In this document: positions 1-9,378 of the stretch, piece by piece | Position numbering within the stretch: position 1 is the stretch's first letter | Layout: each line of letters opens with the position of its first letter | The notes under the pieces: model-generated | Told to the model about the DNA's origin: nothing | Database searches by the model: none | Seen by the model: the letters and a program-made list of their open reading frames with translations, nothing else | Made by a program: the position numbers and the translations under genes | Assembly (NCBI RefSeq): GCF_013426205.1 | Contig: NC_089424.1 | Coordinates: 1,736,001 to 1,800,000, forward strand | Reading direction: 5' to 3' | Origin: Metarhizium brunneum | Lineage: Eukaryota > Ascomycota > Sordariomycetes > Hypocreales > Clavicipitaceae | DNA length: 64,000 nucleotides

Positions 1-686
1 AACATAATGCCAGTTCCAATGAAGGCTTTGAGAAGTGTGAAGAAGGTTTTCACAGTGCTAGCATCGCCTTCTCGTGCCAACCGCCTGGAGCTTCTGCGTC
101 GTCGTGTGAATGGGCGATCAATGAGTGGCCGGCGTTCGTTTGGCTCGTCTACGTCATGGTCGTCGATCGCAGACTCATCCTCGGATGTGTCTTCATCTTC
201 TAAATCCTCGCCGGCAAAACTGCCATATAGGTCTAGAAAATCGACGAAGTTCTTCGTAATGATCACAGTGCCACTAAACCTCCGACGATGCCTGCCGTGG
301 TGTGCATGTTCGTCAGCCGGGCCCAAACGTGGAGATGGTTGATGGGAGAATGTCGCAGCTCGCCGCAGTGAATTCGCCTGGGCTTTAATCTTGAACATGT
401 CACGGTGTATATCTCCACCTTGTAGCTTTAGCGATGATTCGAGAGTCTCTGACGACAAGTCATCGGGGTTAGTTGATGATGATTCGGCGATACCAACCCC
501 AGGCAAGACTGTCGTCGTCGATGGCCCCAAGACTTGTTCCACGCTTCGTCCATGTTCCGCTATGCTTTCTACCGTGGGTTGAGACGATAAGCTCACTTCT
601 GGGTCAGCGGAGTAGCCTTCCGGGAGATATCTGTCGAGAATGGCGCCGTGCCGTAAGCTATTCGGGGTCGCGTCATGGTCGTCCAT
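1..686 (-). CDS. Vacuolar amino-acid transporter, AVT3/AVT4-like (5' part only)
   Basis: The reverse strand is open from an ATG at 686 to the window edge, giving about 228 residues of the N-terminus; the rest lies outside. The first ~200 residues are a hydrophilic, acidic and serine-rich tail with an acidic run (EDLEDEDTSEDES) and an arginine cluster (RRRRSSRR). The last visible residues, TVKTFFTLLKAFIGTGIM, match the start of the first membrane helix of the amino acid/auxin permease (AAAP) family, where AVT3/AVT4 proteins read LLKxFxGTGxxFLP. Such proteins export neutral or basic amino acids from the vacuole (family knowledge). No intron is needed in the visible part. Substrate specificity cannot be judged from a tail and half a helix. 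The forward-strand open frames over this region are shadows. Confidence 0.72.
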   Translation of the reverse strand, partial: MDDHDATPNSLRHGAILDRYLPEGYSADPEVSLSSQPTVESIAEHGRSVEQVLGPSTTTVLPGVGIAESSSTNPDDLSSETLESSLKLQGGDIHRDMFKIKAQANSLRRAATFSHQPSPRLGPADEHAHHGRHRRRFSGTVIITKNFVDFLDLYGSFAGEDLEDEDTSEDESAIDDHDVDEPNERRPLIDRPFTRRRRSSRRLAREGDASTVKTFFTLLKAFIGTGIM

Positions 687-1847
687 GACAGGGACTTGAT
701 GGAACGAGGAAGATGCTAGTCGAGAAGATAGTGAGATTGCTTAAGTTGTTGTTCGGCATTCCCAAATAAGATTTCCGCAAGTCATGTAGGGATTCCAACT
801 GAGCTGCCTACTAGGCCTAATAGGTGTGTAAATTCTTTTTTGTAATGGTTTTTTTAATGCTCGTTACTGTCCTCAGAGCCTCGGGGTGTACAAATTTATT
901 GTGCTGGTCGACTATGTAGGCTTTTTATTTTTATTTTTATATATGTCTTTTTTCCAGTAAATCAAATACGACTCAAAGCCAATCAAAAAAAAAAATTTAC
1001 CAGGCGCGCGAGGTAATTAAAATTATTATGCTTTTTTTTAAGAGATAAATAATAATACCTAGAAATTACTTTTTTTATTTATTTTAATCCTTACCCCCCA
1101 AAAAACTTTTACTCTAAAAAAAATTAATATTAGCGCTTAGATTTTTTTTTTAGAGGCCCAATAATTTTGGGCGCCCTGTAATTGCAGCGCGAAAGCCCTT
1201 GAAACACGTTAAAAAAAAAAGGCGCTGGGCTTTACGAATTAAGAAAAAAAAGAAGGAATATTAAAAGATTAAAAAAAACTCCCCCCCAACAGAACTACAA
1301 AAACATAAAAACACACACACACAAGCCTGCCTGTGTTATCGTGCAAGCGTAACATCGGTAAGGAACAGGAAGAGACCAGAAAAATTATATTAATTGTTGG
1401 TTGATTCGCTCTGTAGTCAAATGAAATTACACGCATGATACAGGTATCGTGCAAGCGTAAAATCCAAAACAGTATTGGGCTGTACCAATTATATTAAAAT
1501 AATTATCAAAAATTGGGATTGCTATAATCCCATACCTAGGATGCATGCTCGCATAACTGCATAATTATCAAGGGCTATTATTGCATATTGATTGTCAATT
1601 CGGTCGCTCGGTTTAAGGGGGTCACGTCACCACTGGGGTATGAAGAGCTAGTTGCTTCATAAAACCTGTTATGGCGGCGTGTAGATATCTCTCTCTCTGC
1701 GATCTTCGTTCCACGGTTTGTGGCAATTGTTTTCTTTTCACTCATTAGTTTTGCGGACAGTGCGCACCTCATCGTTATTGAGCATCGATCACGGATCTCC
1801 ACGACGTTATTATCCTCGCGAGACGACTTGCGACCGTTACTGTCAAA
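687..1847. other. Divergent spacer with AT-rich, low-complexity core
   Basis: No convincing gene. It separates the divergent AVT3/4-like gene and the GDP-mannose transporter, so both promoters must lie here. The core from about 880 to 1560 is AT-rich with many A and T runs; see the separate repeat entry. The last ~250 bases before 1848 are more balanced and probably hold the transporter's promoter and leader. Confidence 0.6.
880..1560. repeat. AT-rich low-complexity island with a 16-bp direct repeat
   Basis: Seen directly: runs of 8-10 A or T, long TTTATTTTTATTTTTAT-type stretches and a (CA)n tract near 1311-1322. Base composition is clearly more AT-rich than the flanks. The 16-mer TATCGTGCAAGCGTAA occurs at 1337-1352 and again at 1445-1460, 108 bp apart in direct orientation. 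I see no reading frame of note. It could be an old repeat eroded by mutation, such as RIP (C-to-T change of duplicated DNA in many ascomycetes), or plain simple sequence. The RIP reading is inference. Confidence 0.5.
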
Positions 1848-3279
1848 ATGGGCGACAAGAAGAACGAGGACTTTGTCGTGCAAATATCTGATAGGGGCTT
1901 TGCTGGAAATGAGAAGGAGGCTTTCACGACCAAGGCTACTCCATCGGGAACCCGTGGGCAAAATGAATTCAGCCAGTCGTTGTCAAAGTTGGACAACAGC
2001 CCCCCGCTCTCCGTTGTGGCCTATTGTTTCTCTTCTATCAGTATGACTGTTGTAAACAAATATGTGGTATCAGGAACGTTTTGGAATCTGAATTTCTTCT
2101 ATCTTGCCATCCAGGTATTGCGACCTTCCTCTCCAGACTCCAGGCAGTGTGGGAAAATCCTGAGATATGTGAAATGCTCATAACCCATAGGCAGTTGTTT
2201 GCATCGCGGCCATTTCGGTCTGCAAATCTCTCGGACTTATACAAAATCTCGCACCCTTTGACCGGAACAAGGCTAGAAAATGTTAGTGATGCATCTCTCC
2301 AATACTCTCGTGTTGAATACGTTCGTATATGAGACTGATAGTTTGAATATGATGTGCAGGGTTCCCGATCTCGCTCCTACTCGTCGGTATGATCTATACT
2401 AGCACCAAAGCATTACAGTTTCTTTCTGTTCCGGTATACACGATCTTCAAGAACTTGACCATTATCGTCATCGCTTATGGTGAAGTTTTGTGGTTTGGTG
2501 GCAGCGTGACTCCGCTTGCCCTGTTATCGTTCGGGCTTATGGTTCTCAGTTCCGTGGTTGCTGCCTGGGCAGATATACAGAGCGCGATCGCTGGCGACTT
2601 CGGACATGCTGACTCCTCGGCAGCCATGTCTACCCTAAATGCTGGGTACGCATGGATGGGGTTGAATGTCTTTTGCACCGCGTCGTATGTGCTGGGCATG
2701 CGCAAAGTGATCAAGAAGATGAACTTTAAAGACTGGGATAGTAAGTGCCGTCTCCTTAGACCCGGATGTCGCCGGAGCGCAGAGAGTGACTCCAGCAAAG
2801 ACAATTTCAAAAGAAGCAAACTAACTATCGACAAAATAGCCATGTATTATAATAATTTATTAACGATCCCTGTCCTCTTCATATGTTCGTTACTGGCAGA
2901 AGATTGGTCGGGTACCAACTTCGCCAAGAACTTCCCTGACGAATCGCGTAACCGGATTATCATCGGCATGGTTTACTCTGGATTAGCAGCAATATTTATC
3001 TCGTACTGCTCTGCGTGGTGCATCAGAGTCACATCATCCACCACGTACTCAATGGTGGGAGCCCTTAACAAGCTGCCCATCGCCATCAGCGGGCTAGTCT
3101 TCTTTGCGGCCCCAGTCACATTCGGCAGTGTGTCGGCCATCGTCATTGGGTTCGTGAGTGGCATTGTTTATGCGTGGGCTAGAGTGCGGCAGTCAAGCGG
3201 TTCAAAAGACTCCCTCCCAACTAGCCGTCCGCCCATGAGCGCCAGCTCTCAGAGCAGCCGAGACGCCGCAAATTCTTGA
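1848..3279 (+). CDS. VRG4: Golgi GDP-mannose transporter
   Basis: Nucleotide-sugar transporter that brings GDP-mannose into the Golgi lumen in exchange for GMP, feeding protein and lipid mannosylation. Exons 1848-2114, 2191-2281, 2360-2740 and 2840-3279 give 392 residues, the usual family length. The protein starts MGDKKNEDF, has about ten hydrophobic helices from residue ~45, and carries the GALNK signature ([10 protein letters not shown], near residue 320) known to bind GDP-mannose in yeast Vrg4. Junctions fit the family: LAIQ/AVVCIAA, ARK-W-FPISLL, KDWD-T-MYYNN. Introns are 76, 78 and 99 bp. Intron 3 is a multiple of three with no in-frame stop, so retention would insert 33 residues rather than truncate. 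The tail is serine-rich and cytosolic. Essential in many fungi. Confidence 0.93.
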
Positions 3280-4177
3280 GATGATGGCTTCTGAGCTTGC
3301 ACATACTTTCGGTAGAGGTGGAAATGGTCGATAACTCTTCTGTACAATACAATACACTGTGTTTTTCGATGCGAGTTTATTAGAGTATAAGACAAATATT
3401 ATGTGGTTATTCTTAGCTCGAGATGCTGTCAAATGGCCGTCTCGGGAGTATCCCAAGAAAAGTGGGAAGGGCGTTTGGTTGTACTAGCTATAACGTATGA
3501 CGAGACGAGGCCGTGTTGTTCAATTGACCTGCACCATGGGCAGGAATATCTATCCATCCGTGTTAATGCATACAATGACAGCAATTCAAACGAGACTACG
3601 GTCGTACCATGACAAAGTCACGAGGCTGTTTATTGGAGCTAGGACCGTTTTCGTCATATTCATGCTTATCTAGTTTAAACACTTAATAAATAACGTGGAA
3701 TGGGCTCTGCCGAATGGAAATGTGTAGGGGCTGGAAGTAAACCAATTAATAGTTTGATTTTGCCAACGTGCTCATAATGCCAACATCTCGATATCAGTCG
3801 GTACTTTTAAGTAACTAGCACACCTGCCTGCAGGCTGACACCGGCTCCATATTGGTTAGTGCGCCTACCATTTCGCACTGGGTTAGTAGTGTGTGGTACC
3901 TCAATGACGAGACGTGTGGGTTGAGCTCCCCAACGTCATTTTCTGTCCTGCCCTTGTGGCCGCCATCTTGCTTCAAAGGTCTCGGTAGCAATTCACAGAT
4001 CTTCTGACTACGGTCTTGTATGGACCACCTGCTACGAGCTGGTTGCTCTATTTAACTGTCGAACAGCCTCTGGTTTTTTTTCCCCCCTGGAAAATTACCT
4101 TGCGTAATGCGGCCTTGAAGTCCTTTGAAGTTTGCTTTAACTTATTATTCGGCCGGCACCACACCAGTCTGGACAAG
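3280..4177. other. Spacer between GMT and ALE1
   Basis: About 900 bp between two same-strand genes: the 3' end of the transporter gene, then the promoter and leader of ALE1. I see no conserved reading frame. A stretch near 3855-3930 looks faintly tRNA-like and was rejected. A CT-rich patch with T runs lies at 4070-4090, about 90 bp before the ALE1 start. Confidence 0.5.
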
Positions 4178-6106
4178 ATGTTACGCTTCATACACCATCG
4201 TACGTTCTCTTCGAGACCATTTCTTGCCCTGTTTCCTTTTGCTAACTTGGAATGTGCCATCAGCCTTTGAAGTGGTTTCGAAGAAACTCGGAGCATCGCC
4301 AGACGAACGTGAGCCAGTTCTCTACCGCTTCCGCCACGCCAGACTCGTTTTTCCTGACCTCACCTCGAACTAGTCAAGCTCATTTTTTCCTTTATACTGT
4401 CGTATCCTCTGGCAGGACTCCTCAAGCGTGTGCCTGATGCAAAGCCGTATCGCAAAAACCTGTTCATAATAGGGTAACATCCCCTTGTCCGCTCTTTGCG
4501 TCCTCCGCTCCCCAACCTCGATTGATCTGCTAACCAATCATCTTGCTTGCCAGGACGTCCATTTTTTACCTGATAGGCCTATTTGATCTTTGGGACGGCC
4601 TCTCAACATTAGCTTTAAGCGCAGGCGGTGTGTACCTGATTGCCAAATACATGAAGAACAGCTACTACATGCCATGGGTTGGCTTCATGTTCGTCATGGG
4701 CCACATGTCGATCAGCCATATCCGACGCCAAGCCGCGAACAGCCCTTCTTCAGTCGACATCACCGGCGCGCAAATGGTTTTGGTGATGAAGCTGAGCGCC
4801 TTCTGCTGGAATGTTGCCGATGGCCAGCTACCCGATGAAGTCTTATCAGATTTCCAGAAAGATCGAGCGCTGTGTGAGCTCCCCAGCATCCTGGACTATG
4901 CAGGATACACTTTATTCTTTCCTTCCCTATTCGCTGGGCCAGCATTTGATTACGTTGATTATCGACGATGGGTCGACACCTCGATGTTTGATATGCCGCC
5001 CAACGTCGATCCGTCGAAGAAACCTCCTTCTAGGAAGAAAAGAAAAATCCCGCGCAGCGGCACTCCGGCCACCTTCAAGGCCTTTCTCGGACTCTTCTGG
5101 ATTAGCCTGTTCGTTGTTTTGTCTGCGAGCTATGGTCACGATCAGCTTCTTGTGGACACGTACATGCATCATGCTCTGTGGCGTCGAATTTGGATCATGT
5201 ACATGGTCAACTTGGTAACTAGACTAAAATATTATGGAGTTTGGACGTTAACTGAAGGATCCTGTATCCTTGCCGGATTAGGGTATAACGGAGTCGACCC
5301 CATTACAGGGAAGGTTTTTTGGAATCGCCTGCAGAACGTTGATCCTTGGGTGGTCGAGACTGCACAAAATCCTCGCGGCTACTTAGCTGGATGGAATATG
5401 AACACAAACAGCTGGCTCCGGAACTACGTATATCTTAGAGTCACGCCAAGGGGAAAGAAGCCAGGATTTAGGGCTAGCATGATGACATTTGTTACCAGCG
5501 CATTCTGGCATGGTTTTTATCCCGGTTACTACTTAACATTTGTCCTCGCCAGTCTCATTCAAACAGCTGCCAAGAGTAAGTGATCGCGCGACCCACACCA
5601 CGTAACCTCTGCGTGAGATTGATGGCCTCTGATTACCCGCGTGAAAACCATCGAGCTTGGTGCTGAAGTGTGTGACAGATTTCCGACGCCTAGTGCGCCC
5701 CTTCTTCCTCGATGCCATCACTGGTGGTCCGTCCCCGAGAAAAAAGTACTACGATGCCGCCAGCCTCATTGTAACTCAGCTTACATTTTCATTTGCTACG
5801 ACGCCGTTCCTCGTCCTCACCTTTGCGGATTCCATCCGCGCGTGGTCTCGTGTTTACTTCTACGGCGCTGCTTGGACTGTGATAGGTCTTTTATTTTTCG
5901 CCTCGCCAGGCAAGGCGGTATTAAAAGCAGAGTTAGAGAAGCGCCAGGGCAAGGCAAGTGCGAAGCTTGTTCGGTCAGCCAGTACCGATAGTCTTACTGG
6001 CAAAGATCCCATTCTGGGAATATCGAAAGATCCCGAGCGTGACGTGACGGAGGCCATGGCGGAAATCAGGGCTGAGGTGGAAGCACGACAGAAGAAAACA
6101 TCATAG
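4178..6106 (+). CDS. ALE1: MBOAT lysophospholipid acyltransferase Ale1/Lpt1
   Basis: ER membrane enzyme that re-acylates lysophospholipids (lyso-PA, -PC, -PE) with acyl-CoA in the Lands cycle. Exons 4178-4199, 4264-4308, 4374-4473, 4554-5575 and 5679-6106 give 538 residues. The short first exons (22, 45 and 100 nt) rebuild the family N-terminus: MLRFIHHPFEVVSKKLGASP, then DELKLIFSFILSYPLAG. Key MBOAT residues are visible: Asn in WNMNTNSWLRNYVYLR (about residue 335) and the catalytic His in SAFWHGFYPGYYL (about residue 372). Many hydrophobic helices follow the family pattern. The extreme C-terminus is RQKKTS, a canonical KKXX di-lysine ER-retrieval signal. Introns are 64, 65, 80 and 103 bp. 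Start choice is supported by the match to family N-termini and good splice sites. Confidence 0.92.
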
Positions 6107-6741
6107 TGTTCTGCATAAATGTCCATATGTAACAAACTAGAATTTGCTCTACTACGAGCGCTTTTCCCTACTATATATACATTTTGCTTGGTAAACACCA
6201 AAATCATTACATGAATTAGCGTCAGCGTCTCTCCGGCGTACATATCGTTCGTCTCCCATCTTGTATACAGATCGCTTTATTCCAAAGATTTTAAATCCGG
6301 GTCGTCAATTAGGTGTCGCGTTCAAATCATGTCATATCTTGTACAACGTGTATCCGTCTCTTATCGTTCAAAGCTCAATCGTAATGCATGAATGTCTTGC
6401 GCCAAAGAAAAAAAGATAAGAGGCACCCGAGGGGAGGGTAAAGTAGGTACTAAAATCAAAACAATGATAAAGAGAGTAAGATATCAACATAGAGAAATAT
6501 GTGCATTCCAACTAGGAGAAGGTGGGGAAAGGTTATATTGCCAAGATTGCCGTATATAAACCGTAGTCGACTATTTTGTAGCAAAGGGATGTGTAACGAG
6601 GGATGACAAACTGTGTATGCCAGGGGTCCGGGAAGAATTTTGAAGAAATTGGGGAATATGAAATCATGAAATAGAACAACCATGTTTATTTGCAATGAGG
6701 GGCGCATGTGTAGCAAGGGAGAGGCAACGGAAAGCTGACCA
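6107..6741. other. Convergent 3' spacer, ALE1 / serine-rich gene
   Basis: 635 bp between two convergent stop codons, so mostly 3' untranslated sequence of both genes. A purine-rich stretch (AAAGAAAAAAAGATAAG, around 6404-6420) is present. No coding signal recognised. Confidence 0.5.
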
Positions 6742-9378
6742 CTAGGGCTTCCGCTGTTGTGTACTGGTAACGATGAGGGCAATAGCGGCTCCAACCAAGA
6801 GTAGGCCGATGATGGACATATACCGATTGAGGCTTCTCCACCATTTAACCTTGTTGTAGCAGTTATCACTGTCCTGCTCCAGATTGGAACCGCTTCTTCC
6901 TTGTTCTAGGTCCACATGGCTTGTGCTATGATTCTTCTCCTTCATATCTGCCTCCACTGTTGGTGGCAGGGGAAGAAATGACGCAATCATCCAAGCTGGA
7001 ATCGAGTTTAGCCGTAGAAACAATCATGTCAAAGATGAGTTCATTCTTACCGAAAGGGAAAACAAAACCCGAAACAAACAATATTGCCTGGATATTGCTC
7101 CGTCGGGAGATGTGTTCTTCTTTAATCCAGACTGTAGACGGTGGTCGCCAGAGGTTGTATCTTCGTGATCTTCTGTCCCGTCTTAGGTGTGGTGACCATA
7201 TGCTCGATGTCTGCTTCTTAATGCGGCACACCATGTTGAGCGGAGGGCATGGTACAGGTCCATCAGAAGCTGACTGTGGTGCTGACGGAGCTTCGCATGG
7301 CGCAGGAGGTGGTCGATGCTGAGGAGGAAGTTGAGTACCTGGAGTGAAGCGCTTTACGCTTGGGGAGCGGCTGATCAATGGGCTGTTATGGACACTTGCA
7401 CTGAACTCCGAAAACAGAGACTCAGAGGAGTGTTGTATAGTCAGGAAACGGCGCTCACCGCTACCGTAATATAGCCTAGCACACATTAGCGGGTCGATGA
7501 CGGCCAAATCCAAACTTCTGCAATGCCGGCTTACCTGGCCCAAGCGGGGATGTGGCAACGACTGAAGCTATTACTTCGAGAACTACCAGATGAACGAAGA
7601 TTCCGATCGGAGGGTAAACTCGATAGATAGCTGTGAAGCCTTGTTCGAGATGGGCGTCGATGAAGCTCTTCAAGCTCAGCGAGTCCGTCTCCGTGCTCAT
7701 CTTGGTCTCGAATTAGTCGCAAGCTGCTGTTATTGAAGTCCCGATTCCAAACCCTGTAACTAGCAGGAGGCGGAAGTTCCATCCATGCTTCAACATTTGG
7801 TTGACCATCATTGCGTGGTAGGTCTGGTGTACCGACGTCGAAGGATTGACTCTGGAGACGGCGGTCGCCAGCCGTGGTGTGAGAAAAAGCCAACGAGGGC
7901 ACGGCACTCCCCCTGTCACTCTCGGATAGTATGGGAGATAGAGTGGCACTCCAATGGTGGTGATACGATAAATTCTGATGGCGATTCCCAGGTCCGATGG
8001 TAGTATTCCGTCGAGGTGAGGTGTGGCGGATACCACCGCCGTGCGATGTAATCACAGAGCCGCCAGCGAACAATGACCGGGCGGCTTCTTCAACGAAAAC
8101 ACTCGAGATCGAGGTGAGAGATCCCGTCCGAATGGAGTCCCTAGACTTCTGATGAGACACTGTAGCTTGATCAGAGAAGAACCGCTTGCTGGGCCTCAGC
8201 GGTGCCACGACTAGACTCTCCCTTGAATACTCTGTCTTCAACACACAACCGGAAGCCACTGCGGTAGGAGGTGATGACGGGAAGTCTCCATGTAGTACGT
8301 AGTTTCTGTTGCTGTCATTGGTATCCGAGCTGGAGCGATTCTCCGCCGATTGTTCAGAACAGGTTTCACCAATGATCTCAAAATTAGAATGGCTTGACGA
8401 GAGCAGAGAAAGTTTCGCATTCGAGTCGTCGGCTGCTTCGAAATGCCGATCTGGGCCACTGTAATGCGACTCACTGACAAAGGTCTTGTAGTTGGACCTC
8501 TCGGACAATGTGGACGCTGATTCGGACGGAAAGGATTGTTTCGAGGACAACATGCCCGGCTGAGTATAACCGCTGGCTGATGGGCGTGATCCTACAAAGG
8601 CTGCCTGCAAATCCCGCTCTACTGGGAGGGAAGGAATGGACAAAGCCTTGGCCTTGCCGCCTCCGTCATTGTCTGGGACCTTTCGCACACCGCCAACCAG
8701 CGTATAGTTGGAGGGTGAGGATGCAGCAATAAAACTGGCAGGAAATGGCGACGAGCAGGGCGAGCATGGCGACCGAGAAAGTTCTTGAGGGGGAGTGAGA
8801 GGAGAGCTTGGCTGATCGTCACCAAAAGTTCCGGAAATAGTCCTATCTGCCGAGGAGCTTGGGGCTGTCGACGACCGGCGTGGAGATCGCAGCCCCTCGA
8901 CCGCAGAGGCAGAAGAACACGATTGTGGTAGAAGAGAGAAAGTCTTGTCGGAATTGACTGCAATGGTCCTTCTGGGAGGGCGATAAGAAGGTGAAGGGGG
9001 CGCAGGGATTGTCGTTGGAGAGACAATGGACCAGTTCTCAACTTTATTGACGTGATCGGCCGATTCAGCGGTTTCGTTTGTGAGGTCCATGAGAGGGTCA
9101 GGCCCAGTTGAGTCTTGTAGTTGGGATTCAACCTCTAATAGGCACAGACTACCACCAGTATCATTCTTCGGTTGATTTTCCCTGTCTTGGCAGGAAGCCA
9201 AAGGAGGGCGCTTTGGCGAAACTTCGACATATGACACTGGACGAGAGGGTGTTGAGCCATCCGAGCTGATTCGTGGTGGACTATAAGGCACAACACGGAT
9301 CTGCAATCGGGAAGGGTCGACAACAGACTGCTGATTTCCAAGCCTCCCGTCCGGTAGTGTAGGCCGTAGCCTCGCCAT
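6742..9378 (-). CDS. Serine-rich protein with C-terminal membrane segments, unknown function
   Basis: Exons (reverse strand) 9378-7535, 7475-7051 and 6995-6742 give 840 residues; introns are 59 and 55 bp with good GT..AG and branch sites. Residues 1 to ~600 are low-complexity, rich in Ser, Pro and Thr with many SP/TP sites, and look disordered. A conserved-looking segment follows across the first junction (ARLYYGSGERRF, about residue 615). Next comes a basic block (RRDRRSRRYNLWRPPSTVW), then two hydrophobic stretches: ILFVSGFVFPFAWMIASFLP and YMSIIGLLLVGAAIALIV, ending close to the C-terminus. This architecture occurs in a fungal family I recognise only as 'serine-rich protein'; no function is assigned. 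A C-terminally anchored membrane protein with a large cytosolic phosphorylatable domain is the inference. The ATG at 9378 is followed by an uninterrupted 614-codon frame. Confidence 0.75.

Noticed and set aside
7..342. 111-codon forward frame at the left edge
   Set aside because: Antisense shadow of the AVT3/4-like gene, whose reverse-strand frame ends in a recognisable permease helix.
3855..3930. Faintly tRNA-like sequence with box-A- and box-B-like words
   Set aside because: I could not fold an acceptor stem or a proper anticodon arm, and the B box departs from GGTTCGAnTCC at key bases.
7476..7558. Alternative 17-bp 'intron' (GTAAGCCGGCATTGCAG) in the serine-rich gene
   Set aside because: Far too short to splice. 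The 59-bp intron ending TGCTAG has a branch site and restores the frame.
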